In this document: in pieces, positions 1 to 8,416 of the stretch
How the letters are laid out: every line of letters begins with the position of its first letter
How positions within the stretch are numbered: position 1 is the first letter of the stretch
DNA from: JBIOHP01 sp044449065
GTDB taxonomy: Bacteria > Bacteroidota > Ignavibacteria > UBA10030 > SZUA-254
Direction of reading: 5' to 3'
DNA length: 64,000 nt
NCBI GenBank assembly: GCA_044449065.1
Contig: JBIOHP010000009.1
Location: 62,001-126,000 of the forward strand
The notes under the pieces: model-generated
Seen by the model: only the letters and a program-made list of their open reading frames with translations
Database searches by the model: none
What the model was told of the DNA's origin: nothing
Program-made: the position numbers and the translations under genes

Positions 1-2
1 AG

Positions 3-1298
3 ACCGGACACGGCATGGACGACCTGGAAAATTGCGCCGAGTTTTGCAGCAAATACCGCCAGGTGTTTTTTGACGATTCGCTGATCGATAAGAGGCAAAT
101 CTGGCGACGGTGCGGAACCAATCCGCTCTATCCGCAGGGCGGGACATGGATTTACGACCGGGCGAACTGGTGCCCCGGTTCGATGGTGATTCCCGATGTG
201 TATGATGTTGCAATCGCTCCGGGCTCAACCCACTCGGTACGCATGGCGATGGAACCGTACCTGAACCGCAAACATCCCACGGCGAATTATTATCTCTATT
301 CGTACCTGATATATTACAAGCTTCCCCATGCGCAGAACGACGTCTCCCTGGAAGAAATAATCGCGCCGAGCACGATGGATGAGTATTCGCGTATGAACCC
401 AATCTGCGATAATCCGAGGATTCTTGTAAAAAATTCCGGAAGGGCAGCGGATACTTCGATTATAATAAAATACGGACTTTCCGGGGAACATCCGGAAACG
501 TATTTCTGGCAAGGGCGGCTGGAGTCGCAAAAAACGATTGAGATAACGCTGCCGGCTGTCCTGAGCGCGAAGGAAGGAAATCAGAAATTTTCCGTTGCGC
601 TTGAATCTCCAAACGGAAAAGACGATGAATACCCCGAAGACAATGCCGGTTCCTCAATGGTGACGATCCCGCCGGTGTATGGAAATCATATCGTTGTTGC
701 GATAAGAACGAATCACGATTCCACAAGCAACGGGTACCAGGTCGTAGATCAGAACGGCGCGATTGTGCGGGGACATAAAGTCGGGGCGTACAGGGCTAAT
801 ACCATCTACCGCGATACGCTTGATCTCAGCGCCGGATGCTACCAGTTAGTGGTGAGCGATACGGTCGGCGACGGACTTGATTTCTGGGCGAACCCCGAAG
901 GCGGATTCGGGTACGTGCGGCTTCTGGATTTGAAGGGCAGATTATTGAAATCGTTCGGCTCAGATTTCGGAAGCGAGATCAGCCATTATTTTACGGTGGC
1001 AGACGGCTATGAGCCGTCATCGCCGGACAGCGAACTTCCGATTGTGAACCTTTTTCCCATCCGCAATCCGGGGAAATTTTCTTTGGAGATGTTCTTCAAC
1101 GATATTCAGGGAAATGTTGTCGTTCGGATCGACAGCGAGAATTCTTCCAAAAAGGTCTATGAACAATCATATCGTCAAGTAAAAGAAACAATCGTCCCAA
1201 TCGACATCGCTACCGAACCGGACGGATTTTATATCATGAAAGTAACCGCCGGGGATAAAACAGTCACGAAAAAATTTAAAGTGAAGCATAAGGGGTGA
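3..1298 (+). CDS. PNGase F-like secreted protein with T9SS-type C-terminus (5' truncated)
   Basis: The reading frame is open from the first bases (T-G-H-G precede the first Met at 15), so the start lies outside the window and this is a C-terminal fragment of about 431 codons. The N-terminal part carries NCAEFC and QGGTWIYDRANWCPG. These Cys-containing motifs are characteristic of the C-terminal domain of peptide-N-glycosidase F-type proteins, which remove N-glycans from asparagine; Cys residues at fragment positions 11, 15, 37 and 57 could form disulfides. The middle is beta-rich (GDGLDFWANPEGG region). The last 85 residues resemble a divergent T9SS sorting domain (ending VTAGDKTVTKKFKVKHKG), so export to the cell surface is likely. 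Without the N-terminal half, the catalytic residues cannot be checked. It could be a non-enzymatic protein that only shares the jelly-roll fold. Confidence 0.72.
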   Translation, partial: TGHGMDDLENCAEFCSKYRQVFFDDSLIDKRQIWRRCGTNPLYPQGGTWIYDRANWCPGSMVIPDVYDVAIAPGSTHSVRMAMEPYLNRKHPTANYYLYSYLIYYKLPHAQNDVSLEEIIAPSTMDEYSRMNPICDNPRILVKNSGRAADTSIIIKYGLSGEHPETYFWQGRLESQKTIEITLPAVLSAKEGNQKFSVALESPNGKDDEYPEDNAGSSMVTIPPVYGNHIVVAIRTNHDSTSNGYQVVDQNGAIVRGHKVGAYRANTIYRDTLDLSAGCYQLVVSDTVGDGLDFWANPEGGFGYVRLLDLKGRLLKSFGSDFGSEISHYFTVADGYEPSSPDSELPIVNLFPIRNPGKFSLEMFFNDIQGNVVVRIDSENSSKKVYEQSYRQVKETIVPIDIATEPDGFYIMKVTAGDKTVTKKFKVKHKG

Positions 1299-1355
1299 AT
1301 GATGCTCTATTTAAATCAAGTGATGCCCATTTGCCATAGTGTTTGTGTGAATTAT

Positions 1356-1409
1356 CATTGCGAGTTCGCCTCCCTTCATCTTTTTAGCGGGAGGCGAACG
1401 TAGCAATCT
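1356..1409. repeat. Palindromic intergenic repeat
   Basis: Imperfect inverted repeat with arms ATTGCGAGTTCGCCTCCC (1357-1374) and GGGAGGCGAACGTAGCAAT (1389-1407), separated by an AT-rich loop. It sits in the 441-bp gap between the PNGase F-like gene and the phosphatase. The same gap also holds two short hairpins, GCCCC-GAA-GGGGC near 1492-1504 and CCCCC-TTTGACAA-GGGGG at 1615-1632. None has a convincing U-tract, so these look like dispersed palindromes rather than classical terminators. No gene is seen in the gap. Confidence 0.6.
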
Positions 1410-1739
1410 CCTTACATCGATGCATTTTGTGAAAATTCGAAATACACTTGACCGACTACCTGAAGTTTTCACATAGACTCAAAAATAAATGCCCCGAAGG
1501 GGCGGGGGTTTCAATGGAAGCTGGGGTGAGTTTAACAAGATTTTCTATTTTAAAAAATTGATCATGCTATTTGCGCCATTCACTGTTTGTTAGTTTAGTG
1601 AAACCCCCTCAATCCCCCTTTGACAAGGGGGAATCTCAGTAAACAAAATATTCCGTATTTCAAATTATTATTTTAACCCATTGCATTATCAAGAAATTCA
1701 CACGTTTTAAGAAAGATCACATATTAATGTATCCTTGAT

Positions 1740-3146
1740 GTGGAATCCTCCGAAGAAATAATCCGGCGCATCAACGACGCGCTTGCGCGTGAAGAAATTC
1801 GCGCGGAGCATTTTGCCAACCGCGTGCGCGTGTTCCTGATCTCGATCCTGCTGATTGTGGCGCTGTTCAATGTGGGTTCGCTCGGCGCCGAAGCGAATAT
1901 CATGAATCTTGGCGTAATTTTCACCGGGTATATGTACGGCTTTGCCGTGTTTCTCAGTGTTCGGAGGGGTGGATCCGTCGCGAGGTTGAAGTATATTACC
2001 TCGTTCCTCGATATTTTTCTTGTCATGCTGTTGTTGTTTCTCTATACGAGAATTGAAACCCCAACAGTCGCATTGAAGAATTATGTATTCCTCATCGTGT
2101 TTCCTCTCATTCTTCTGACGACATTCCGGTTCGATCGATGGCTAACGCTTGCCACCGGCTCGTGGGCGATCTTTCTCTATGTAGGTTTATTATTGTATTT
2201 ATCTCTGACGAAGAGCGTCGTATTGCAGCATAACGGGTATATGAGCGAGTTATTCAGCGCGGATGTAACGTACATCGGTCAAATGACGAAAGTTTTTATT
2301 CTTATATGTTTTGTCGGTCTTGCAACATACCTTGCGGGATATTCGCGGGATGTTATCCAGAAAACAATTCAACGCGAAGTGACGCACAGAATTGAAAACG
2401 ACGCCTTGGTCCGGGAATTGGAAGTCGCCTCAGATGTTCAGCAGCAGCTCCTGCCGCGGCTCTCTCCGGAGATCGCGGGGCTGCAGTATTACGGCACCGT
2501 TATTCAGGGCAAGTTTGTGGGGGGAGATTATTTCGATTTCCTGAAGGTCTCCGGTTCCAAGCTGCTGGCGGTGATTGCCGATGTTTCGGGTAAAGGCGTG
2601 CCCGCGGCGCTTATCATGGCTGAAGTGCGCGCTTCCACGCATCTCCTTGCCGGGATGAATCTTTCGCTGCCAGATTTTGTCCGCCGCCTCAACCGGTTAG
2701 TGCTGGAAAGCACCGCCCGGCGTGATTATGTGACGTATTTTATCGCGGAAATAAATCCGGCCGAGCATGTGATGAAATATATCAACGCCGGACATCCACC
2801 GCCCTGCATCGTATCGGGAAATTCATTGCAGACGCTTTCTACCAGGACGCTCGCATTAGGATTACGGGATGAACTGCCGCAATTAAAGGAAGAGTGTGCA
2901 CCCTTCGCATCCGGCAGCATCTTCGTTGGTTACACCGACGGCATTCTTGAGCGGACCTCGCCGGATGGAATTGAGTACGGCGAAGAGAAATTAAAAACGT
3001 ATCTCCGCGGCGCGCAAACAGCCGATGTCCGGAATTATGCCGGCGGAATATTAAACGATGTGCGGAATTTCGGCGGCGATAAACCCTTCGATGACGACGC
3101 AACGCTGGTGGTGGTAAGAGCGTTGGAAAGATACTTTAAACATTAG
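1740..3146 (+). CDS. Membrane SpoIIE-family PP2C protein phosphatase
   Basis: A 468-residue protein with about six hydrophobic segments in residues 30-205, a short coiled linker (206-240) and a C-terminal PP2C-type SpoIIE/RsbU phosphatase domain. Metal-binding motifs are visible: GGDYFD at 261-266, IADVSGKG at 279-286, YTDGILE and a final FDDDATLVVV. Such enzymes dephosphorylate the serine of an anti-sigma antagonist (RsbV/SpoIIAA type). The membrane part would sense an envelope or membrane signal. The start is GTG at 1740: the nearer upstream ATG at 1727 is in frame but is stopped after three codons. No RsbV/RsbW gene is adjacent; the nearest are at 18.6-19.4 kb, so the partner is unknown. 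Confidence 0.9.
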   Translation: MESSEEIIRRINDALAREEIRAEHFANRVRVFLISILLIVALFNVGSLGAEANIMNLGVIFTGYMYGFAVFLSVRRGGSVARLKYITSFLDIFLVMLLLFLYTRIETPTVALKNYVFLIVFPLILLTTFRFDRWLTLATGSWAIFLYVGLLLYLSLTKSVVLQHNGYMSELFSADVTYIGQMTKVFILICFVGLATYLAGYSRDVIQKTIQREVTHRIENDALVRELEVASDVQQQLLPRLSPEIAGLQYYGTVIQGKFVGGDYFDFLKVSGSKLLAVIADVSGKGVPAALIMAEVRASTHLLAGMNLSLPDFVRRLNRLVLESTARRDYVTYFIAEINPAEHVMKYINAGHPPPCIVSGNSLQTLSTRTLALGLRDELPQLKEECAPFASGSIFVGYTDGILERTSPDGIEYGEEKLKTYLRGAQTADVRNYAGGILNDVRNFGGDKPFDDDATLVVVRALERYFKH

Positions 3147-3155
3147 GGTTTTTGT

Positions 3156-3222
3156 GTAGTAGCCGACCCGCCCTGCCCGCTGGTCAGGCGGGCTGACCGT
3201 ACGGGATGGTCACTGATCGGCG
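3156..3222. repeat. GTAGTAG-family dispersed repeat, partial copy
   Basis: Begins GTAGTAGCCGACCC and contains CAGGCGGGCTGACCGTACGG followed by TGGTCAC. It shares these blocks with the copies at 4057-4202 and 50090-50178. The closing arm ending CTACTAC is missing here, so this is a half copy. Confidence 0.65.
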
Positions 3223-3304
3223 TTAAGGAGGATATTCCCCGCCACTGTAATTGATAATCTCTTAAAAATCCGTTATCTTGCGGGCAATAGATATGTGTAT
3301 CTGT

Positions 3305-3676
3305 ATGAAAAAAAGCATTTGTATCGGGCTGTTATTCTTTGGTTTGACGATTGTCGCAAGGAGTCAGGAGGAAATAAATGTCCAGTTACCGGACACTTCA
3401 ATGAACAGTTCCCTAAATTTTAAATCTGAATCTCTATTTGTAAAGTTCTCATTTTCCCGTCTCCAATCATTGGAATTCCTCTATCAGCAACCGGTCATGC
3501 CGTCGCAGCCCACCTTCTGGACGCTGCCGGAAAAAATTGATCTTATCTCCCCCTGGAAATTGCAGCTTGCACACCAGGATGAATATAAGACGCTATACAC
3601 AATTTTGGGGTCGATTCAAATGGGTGGGGTTGCGTATATCGCCTACCAGCATGTTAAAAAGTATGGGTGGAAGTAG
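3305..3676 (+). CDS. Small exported protein of unknown function
   Basis: A 123-residue product when started at ATG 3305, which gives a clean signal peptide (MKKSICIGLLFFGLTIVARSQ, cleavage after SQ). Upstream in-frame TTG and ATG codons at 3278 and 3293 would only add a polar extension. The mature part is polar, with a Trp/Pro stretch (FWTLPEKIDLISPWKL) and a moderately hydrophobic C-terminus (MGGVAYIAYQHVKKYGW) that could associate with a membrane. I do not recognise the family. It lies 160 bp downstream of the membrane phosphatase, separated by a dispersed repeat, so co-transcription is uncertain. Confidence 0.6.
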   Translation: MKKSICIGLLFFGLTIVARSQEEINVQLPDTSMNSSLNFKSESLFVKFSFSRLQSLEFLYQQPVMPSQPTFWTLPEKIDLISPWKLQLAHQDEYKTLYTILGSIQMGGVAYIAYQHVKKYGWK

Positions 3677-3702
3677 AGATAGCGCATGCTAGCTTTCCCC
3701 CC

Positions 3703-3927
3703 TTATTTTATATCACCGGCACGGCGGTAGCCGTCATAATCCTGCTTCATCCCATTGGCAAATAACAGCGCTTGCCGCTCATTGGTAAAGTCGTTGGATG
3801 AGACACATTTTCTTACGCCGAGTACGGTCGAGTATTGGCAGACCAACCATCGTCCGGGAGTGGAATCGTTATGCGATATCTCGATAGAGCAATGGCGGTG
3901 ATGTGAGAGAATGGTAATGTTGTTCAT
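3703..3927 (-). CDS. Small hypothetical protein
   Basis: A 74-residue protein starting MNNITILSHHRH. The start at 3927 is chosen because GGAGGA sits five bases upstream; an in-frame ATG further upstream at 3975 lacks such a site. No signal peptide or membrane segment is seen. The C-terminal half (DFTNERQALLFANGMKQD) resembles the corresponding part of the 62-residue protein encoded at 4384 (TFTTKHAALRYLKQIQ). Both begin MN-x-x-TI, so they may be distant members of one small-protein family. It is convergent with the gene at 3305. Function unknown. Confidence 0.55.
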   Translation of the reverse strand: MNNITILSHHRHCSIEISHNDSTPGRWLVCQYSTVLGVRKCVSSNDFTNERQALLFANGMKQDYDGYRRAGDIK

Positions 3928-4056
3928 GTGTTCCTCCAATGAAATCGTGATTGAAAGATTGGTGACTTGTATCAACTAAATATACCTCTTTCCTGCGCCA
4001 ATTCCGAGTGATTTACGATACTATCAAAGATAATGTTGTGCCATGGAAGGTGCGTG

Positions 4057-4202
4057 TGTCCGAAAATCGTTTTTTGTAGTAGCCGCCCCGCCCGCTGGTC
4101 AGGCGGGCTGACCGTACGGGCTGGTCACCAGATCGGCGGCTATTTCTAAACCGATTGGGCGTTCGCGCGGGTCGGTGACCCGCTACTACGAGTTCTCGGA
4201 CA
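4057..4202. repeat. GTAGTAG-family palindromic repeat, complete copy
   Basis: About 145 bp with terminal inverted arms. The left end reads TGTCCGAAAATCG...GTAGTAGCC and the right end reads GGTGACCCGCTACTACGAG...TCGGACA, i.e. the same sequence inverted. The interior contains GGCGGGCTGACCGTACGGGC, shared with the other copies. It fills much of the gap between the divergently placed small genes at 3703 and 4384; no coding capacity is apparent. Confidence 0.72.
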
Positions 4203-4383
4203 GTCGCAGGTAATGTGATCTTGCTTGTGTAGAAAATTCTTCAGCATTGCGGGATTTTTCACGCATATTCCCACAAAACGAACAAAAAGGAGCATTCGGG
4301 AAATTCAACTTAATTTGATTTCATCCCTTTCTTTGATACATTGAATCAGTATCTTATGAAGACACAGCTCTGGAGAACTATCA

Positions 4384-4572
4384 ATGAATCATTTTACTAT
4401 TGGGAATGATAATTTAAAGCTTGTCGAAAATGCCAAGTTCGAATGGAGATTAACAAGCCAAAATACAACCGACCAGGTCGTTACCTTCACGACCAAACAC
4501 GCCGCTTTGCGATATCTCAAGCAAATACAAACACTTGCGCATCATGCGAAATTGCACATCTACGAGATTTGA
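4384..4572 (+). CDS. Small hypothetical protein
   Basis: A 62-residue protein preceded by GGAGAA seven bases before ATG 4384. It is polar and lacks signal or membrane segments. Its second half (FTTKHAALRYLKQIQTLAHH) probably forms one amphipathic helix. It resembles the protein encoded on the other strand at 3703-3927 in its N-terminal MN-x-x-TI and the FT-x-x-x-x-AL core. Function unknown; the short length makes this call moderate. Confidence 0.5.
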   Translation: MNHFTIGNDNLKLVENAKFEWRLTSQNTTDQVVTFTTKHAALRYLKQIQTLAHHAKLHIYEI

Positions 4573-4597
4573 GCTGATACGGGCTAATCAAATCAGG

Positions 4598-4709
4598 GGG
4601 CGGTATAAAAAGAGAAAATGAGTCATTCCGAACTTGGTTCGGAATCTAATTATCTTCAGACCCTGAAACAAGTTCAGGGTGACTCAGATTGTTTTTTAAA
4701 CAACCTGTT
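4598..4709. repeat. GTCATCC-family dispersed repeat (degenerate copy)
   Basis: Core from 4620 to 4687 opens GAGTCATTCCGAACTTGGTT and closes AAGTTCAGGGTGACTCAG, with two internal hairpins (ATTCCGAAC/GTTCGGAAT and ACCCTGAA/TTCAGGGT). It is flanked by imperfect inverted ends that carry runs of A on the left and T on the right. Related copies lie at 48125, 54091, 54953 and 57592. Confidence 0.65.
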
Positions 4710-4796
4710 AGAGTTGTTTGTAAACCTACTGAATTTTCATTCAACCTTTCTTCCATAGAAAAAGATTAATATATTACGTAATCTATTTATCTTAAT

Positions 4797-7250
4797 ATGA
4801 ACTCTATATCTAATATCGGAATGTTCACCCTTAAGAACATCTTTCATTACGTTTTCGCTTTGTTACTCGCAATATTTGCTATACGCTGTGCGGGGAGTAA
4901 AGATATTTCTCTCCCCGGTAAAATGGAGGATGGGAAGGTACGCCTGCCGAATGGCTGGTTCCTCACACCCGCCGGGAAAGAAATTGAAGTGGGAGATACT
5001 CCGCTGAATTTTGATATCGATCCTTCAGGCGAGTATGCGATCGTAACAAACAACGGGGAAGGGGAGCAGTCAGTCTCGATTGTTACGCTGAACGGATGGA
5101 AAGTTACTCAAACAATCCCCGTGCGTAAAGCATGGTTGGGCATAAAATTTTTCGATGGCGGGAAAAAATTCGCCCTCTCCGGCGGTAACGATAACCGTAT
5201 ATTTATCTACGCTTTTGATCGGGGAACGGCACAGCTTACGGACAGCATCGTTATCGGAAAACCCTGGCCCGATGAAAAAATCTGGATCGGCGGCATCGAT
5301 ATCGATGATACCGGCAGCCGCATGTACGCAACCGGAAGGTTTGACAGCTCGTTAACCATGATCGATTTACCGGCGAAAAAAGTGAGTAAGAAAATTCACC
5401 TGCCGGGCATGCCGTATACTTGCATGGTCTCCCGGAAGCATCCCCAGGTATATATCTCTCTGTGGGGGAGTTCCTCCATATTGATCTATGATAGAGACCT
5501 CCTTACTGTGCTTGCAAAGATCGAAGTGGGTCATCACCCCAACGATATGGCGGAATCGCCCGATGGCAAGCGGCTCTTCGTCGCCAACGCGAATGAGAAC
5601 ACAGTCTCCGTCATCGATATCAATACCCGGAAAAAAACTGAGACGCTCTCCTCCGCGTTAACTCCCGATGCGCCTGCCGGTTCCACGCCCAACTCCGTGG
5701 CGCTTAGTCCCGATGGGAAAATTTTGTATATCGCAAATGCGGATAATAATTACCTCGCCCTTATGGATGTATCAGATCCAACAGCAGGAAAATCGATCGG
5801 TTTTATCCCGGTTGGATGGTATCCCTCATGCGTTCGGGTGCGTCCCGGAAGCGGCGAAATTATTGTTTCAAACGGAAAAGGAAATACCTCGCTTCCAAAT
5901 CCGCTCGGTCCACAGCCCGGCAGGGATAACAGCCATGCGCAGTATATCGGATCGCTTTTTAAAGGCACGCTCGAAATTATTTCTCCGCCGAATCACACTG
6001 ATTTAGTCCGCTACTCAACGCAGGTCTATATGAATACTCCATATTACCAGCGGAGGGACACATTGAGTACGTGGAAAGATGATTCATTAAAACTGACTCC
6101 CATAAAGCATGTCTTTTATGTTCTCAAAGAGAACAGGACTTATGATCAGATTCTTGGCGATATGAAAGAAGGCAACGGCGATTCATCGTTGACCCTGTTC
6201 GGTGAACACGTGACGCCGAATATCCACGCGCTTGCGCGGCAGTTTGTGCTGCTGGATAACTTTTATGTCGACGCAGAAGTGAGCGCCGATGGACATAACT
6301 GGTCTATGGCAGCGTATGCCACTGATTATGTCGAGAAGTCATGGCCCACGAATTACGGCGGGCGCGGCGGCGATTATGATTTTGAGGGGGGCAACCCCAC
6401 TGCGGCTCCTTCGAGCGGGTATATCTGGGAAAATTGCAAAGCGCATAATGTAACGTACCGGATTTACGGCGAGTTCGTCAACACGCCCGATAAAATCGGC
6501 GATGAAATAAAACCGACGATGCCCTCCCAGGAAGGTCACATCTGTGCTCAGTATCGCGGATGGGATTTGAGCTACTCCGATCTTGACAGGGAAAAAGTAT
6601 GGGAGAAGGAATTCAACGAGTATGAAATAAACGGCGACCTGCCTGCGTTCAATGTCGTCTATTTTCCGAACGACCATACCGCGGGCACAAGCAAAGGCAC
6701 ATTAACTCCGTCCGCCATGATTGCACAAAACGATCAGGCGCTCGGAATGTTTATCGACCGTCTCTCGCGCAGCAAGTACTGGAAGGAAACCGCCGTGTTT
6801 GTGATTGAGGACGACGCCCAGAACGGTCCCGATCATGTCGACGCGCACCGATCGGAGGCATTGGTAATCAGCCCGTATACCAAACATCATTTTGTCGATC
6901 ACACGCTCTATTCCACAAGCAGCATGGTGCGGACAATGGAGATGATCTTCGGGTTGCCGCCGATGACGCAGTTTGACGCTTCCAGCACGCCGATGACAAA
7001 TTCATTCGCCAGCGAGCCGGATTTATCTCTCTTCACCTATCTGCCTGCGGTGATAGATATAAATGAAAAAAATCTTGCCTCGGCATACGGAACCCGGGAA
7101 AGCGAAGGGATGGATTTTACCGAACCGGATGAGATTAACGAGCAGGCGCTGAACGAAATTCTCTGGAAATCAATCAAAGGCGCGGCTTCCGAAATGCCCC
7201 CTCCCGTGAGAGGAGCGTTTGTGAAAGATGCGCGAAATAAGGAGAAGTGA
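4797..7250 (+). CDS. YncE-type beta-propeller fused to phosphoesterase domain
   Basis: 817 residues. The N-terminus is hydrophobic and ends FAIRCAGSKD, a possible but non-ideal lipobox, so the protein is probably exported or lipid-anchored. Residues ~60-400 form YVTN/YncE-type propeller blades (for example PNDMAESPDGKRLFVANANE and PNSVALSPDGKILYIANAD). From about 435 a phosphoesterase family (acid phosphatase/phospholipase C-like) domain follows. Its visible motifs are HVFYVLKENRTYDQILGD, NDHTAGTSKG and EDDAQNGPDHVDAHR, and the Asp, Glu and His in these would bind metals. Proteins with this architecture are annotated as bifunctional YncE/alkaline phosphatase-family proteins; the natural substrate is not known. 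Start at ATG 4797 lacks a clear ribosome site, and ATG 4821 is an alternative. Confidence 0.88.
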   Translation: MNSISNIGMFTLKNIFHYVFALLLAIFAIRCAGSKDISLPGKMEDGKVRLPNGWFLTPAGKEIEVGDTPLNFDIDPSGEYAIVTNNGEGEQSVSIVTLNGWKVTQTIPVRKAWLGIKFFDGGKKFALSGGNDNRIFIYAFDRGTAQLTDSIVIGKPWPDEKIWIGGIDIDDTGSRMYATGRFDSSLTMIDLPAKKVSKKIHLPGMPYTCMVSRKHPQVYISLWGSSSILIYDRDLLTVLAKIEVGHHPNDMAESPDGKRLFVANANENTVSVIDINTRKKTETLSSALTPDAPAGSTPNSVALSPDGKILYIANADNNYLALMDVSDPTAGKSIGFIPVGWYPSCVRVRPGSGEIIVSNGKGNTSLPNPLGPQPGRDNSHAQYIGSLFKGTLEIISPPNHTDLVRYSTQVYMNTPYYQRRDTLSTWKDDSLKLTPIKHVFYVLKENRTYDQILGDMKEGNGDSSLTLFGEHVTPNIHALARQFVLLDNFYVDAEVSADGHNWSMAAYATDYVEKSWPTNYGGRGGDYDFEGGNPTAAPSSGYIWENCKAHNVTYRIYGEFVNTPDKIGDEIKPTMPSQEGHICAQYRGWDLSYSDLDREKVWEKEFNEYEINGDLPAFNVVYFPNDHTAGTSKGTLTPSAMIAQNDQALGMFIDRLSRSKYWKETAVFVIEDDAQNGPDHVDAHRSEALVISPYTKHHFVDHTLYSTSSMVRTMEMIFGLPPMTQFDASSTPMTNSFASEPDLSLFTYLPAVIDINEKNLASAYGTRESEGMDFTEPDEINEQALNEILWKSIKGAASEMPPPVRGAFVKDARNKEK

Positions 7251-7774
7251 CTTCCCAAAATTTTAAATCACGATATTATCAACTGCCATCGATTATTTTT
7301 CCTAATTCCGATATTGGGTGATACTGTGCCGCAATCTCATTGATGGATGATGCTATATCTGAAAATAAAAAGAACATTCCCATTGCGTTTTTTATTCTGT
7401 CCGGATTAAACCCAAACCTGGACTTTCCCGATCGAGATTAGAGTATGTTATCTTAATCACATAACATCAAATAATCTAATATTATTTTTTAAATTATTCT
7501 AATAATTCGCTTCATAACCCCAATAATATCAAGAATTCACCTCTTCAAAGCTGGAACATTTCCGGAATTCAGCATTTGCCTCTTGCATCTTAGGTTCGTT
7601 CTTTTTACATTCTATTGATTCCAAATCAGATATAATACTCCTATATACTTTCTGGAAAACTGATCAACAAACATTGTTTGTGTCCCGGTGTTGTTATAGG
7701 AAACGTTGAAGTCGTTGGATATACTAAAAGTCTTTGTATTATTCTTTGTTCGTAATTAATCGGAAGTAAAAATT
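7251..7774. other. Gene-free AT-rich intergenic region
   Basis: A 524-bp AT-rich stretch between the YncE-phosphoesterase gene and the small exported protein. I see no reading frame with coding character, no tRNA and no strong hairpin terminator. It probably contains the promoter for the 7775 gene, but no confident motif can be placed. Confidence 0.5.
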
Positions 7775-8305
7775 ATGAAAAAATATATTCGACCCTCGTC
7801 GCTTATTTCTGTCATGAGCATCATTGGTATGCTTGCCTCTCCGCTGCTTCTCTTCAGCCAATTAAAAACGATCAACGCCGATAATCTCATCCGGCAATCT
7901 GACGTGATCGTCCAGGGGAGCGTAAAAGGAAGAATGGCTGAATGGACTCCTAAACATGATAAGATTCAGACGCGTATCGTGATTGGAATAAATCAATTGA
8001 TGAAGGGTACGGTTCAGGGGAATTCAATGACTGTCGTCGTTCCGGGTGGAGAGGTCGACGGCGTTGGAGAATGGTACAGCCATGTTCCGCGTTTTGATAA
8101 TGATGAAGAGGTGGTCCTCTTCGCTAAACAAGATAAAGGGGGAGTCTACCGGGTTGCTGAAGGCGAAGCTGGCAAATTTACCGTTACCATAGATTCCCGG
8201 ACACGATCAAAGGTAATCTCCAATATTGGAACACTTGATGCTTTTTCGAATAAAATAAAAAGCACGGTTAAACTACAACAAGCCGGCGATGGTAACCAGC
8301 AATAA
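7775..8305 (+). CDS. Small exported protein upstream of metzincin-containing T9SS giant
   Basis: 176 residues with an N-terminal signal peptide (hydrophobic stretch ISVMSIIGMLASPLLLFSQ). The mature part has the pattern SDVIVQGSVKGR...RIVIGINQLMKGT...VVVPGGEVDG...DEEVVLFAK, a compact beta domain that I have seen in small exported proteins placed next to matrixin-like proteases. That association is recalled, not verified. The downstream gene encodes a HEAGH metzincin within a T9SS protein, so a partner or inhibitor/chaperone role is conceivable but unproven. The ATG at 7775 has GGAAG upstream. The gap to the next start is 111 bp. Confidence 0.65.
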   Translation: MKKYIRPSSLISVMSIIGMLASPLLLFSQLKTINADNLIRQSDVIVQGSVKGRMAEWTPKHDKIQTRIVIGINQLMKGTVQGNSMTVVVPGGEVDGVGEWYSHVPRFDNDEEVVLFAKQDKGGVYRVAEGEAGKFTVTIDSRTRSKVISNIGTLDAFSNKIKSTVKLQQAGDGNQQ

Positions 8306-8416
8306 TGGGGATATAAATTTCATCTGCTAAAGATATTTCATTCGTCTCCAACTATAACTAGCACGAGACAAAAATTGCCAAAATGTTATTCACGATTTTA
8401 TTCTAAGGATGGTTTT

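Noticed and set aside
1740..3146. Link between this phosphatase and the RsbW/RsbV genes at 18.6-19.4 kb as one system
   Set aside because: They are 15 kb apart with several unrelated genes between, and SpoIIE paralogues often have separate partners; no evidence joins them.
4598..4709. Hairpins read as a transcription attenuator of the YncE-phosphoesterase gene
   Set aside because: The sequence is a copy of a dispersed family found at four other places, so it is better explained as a repeat.
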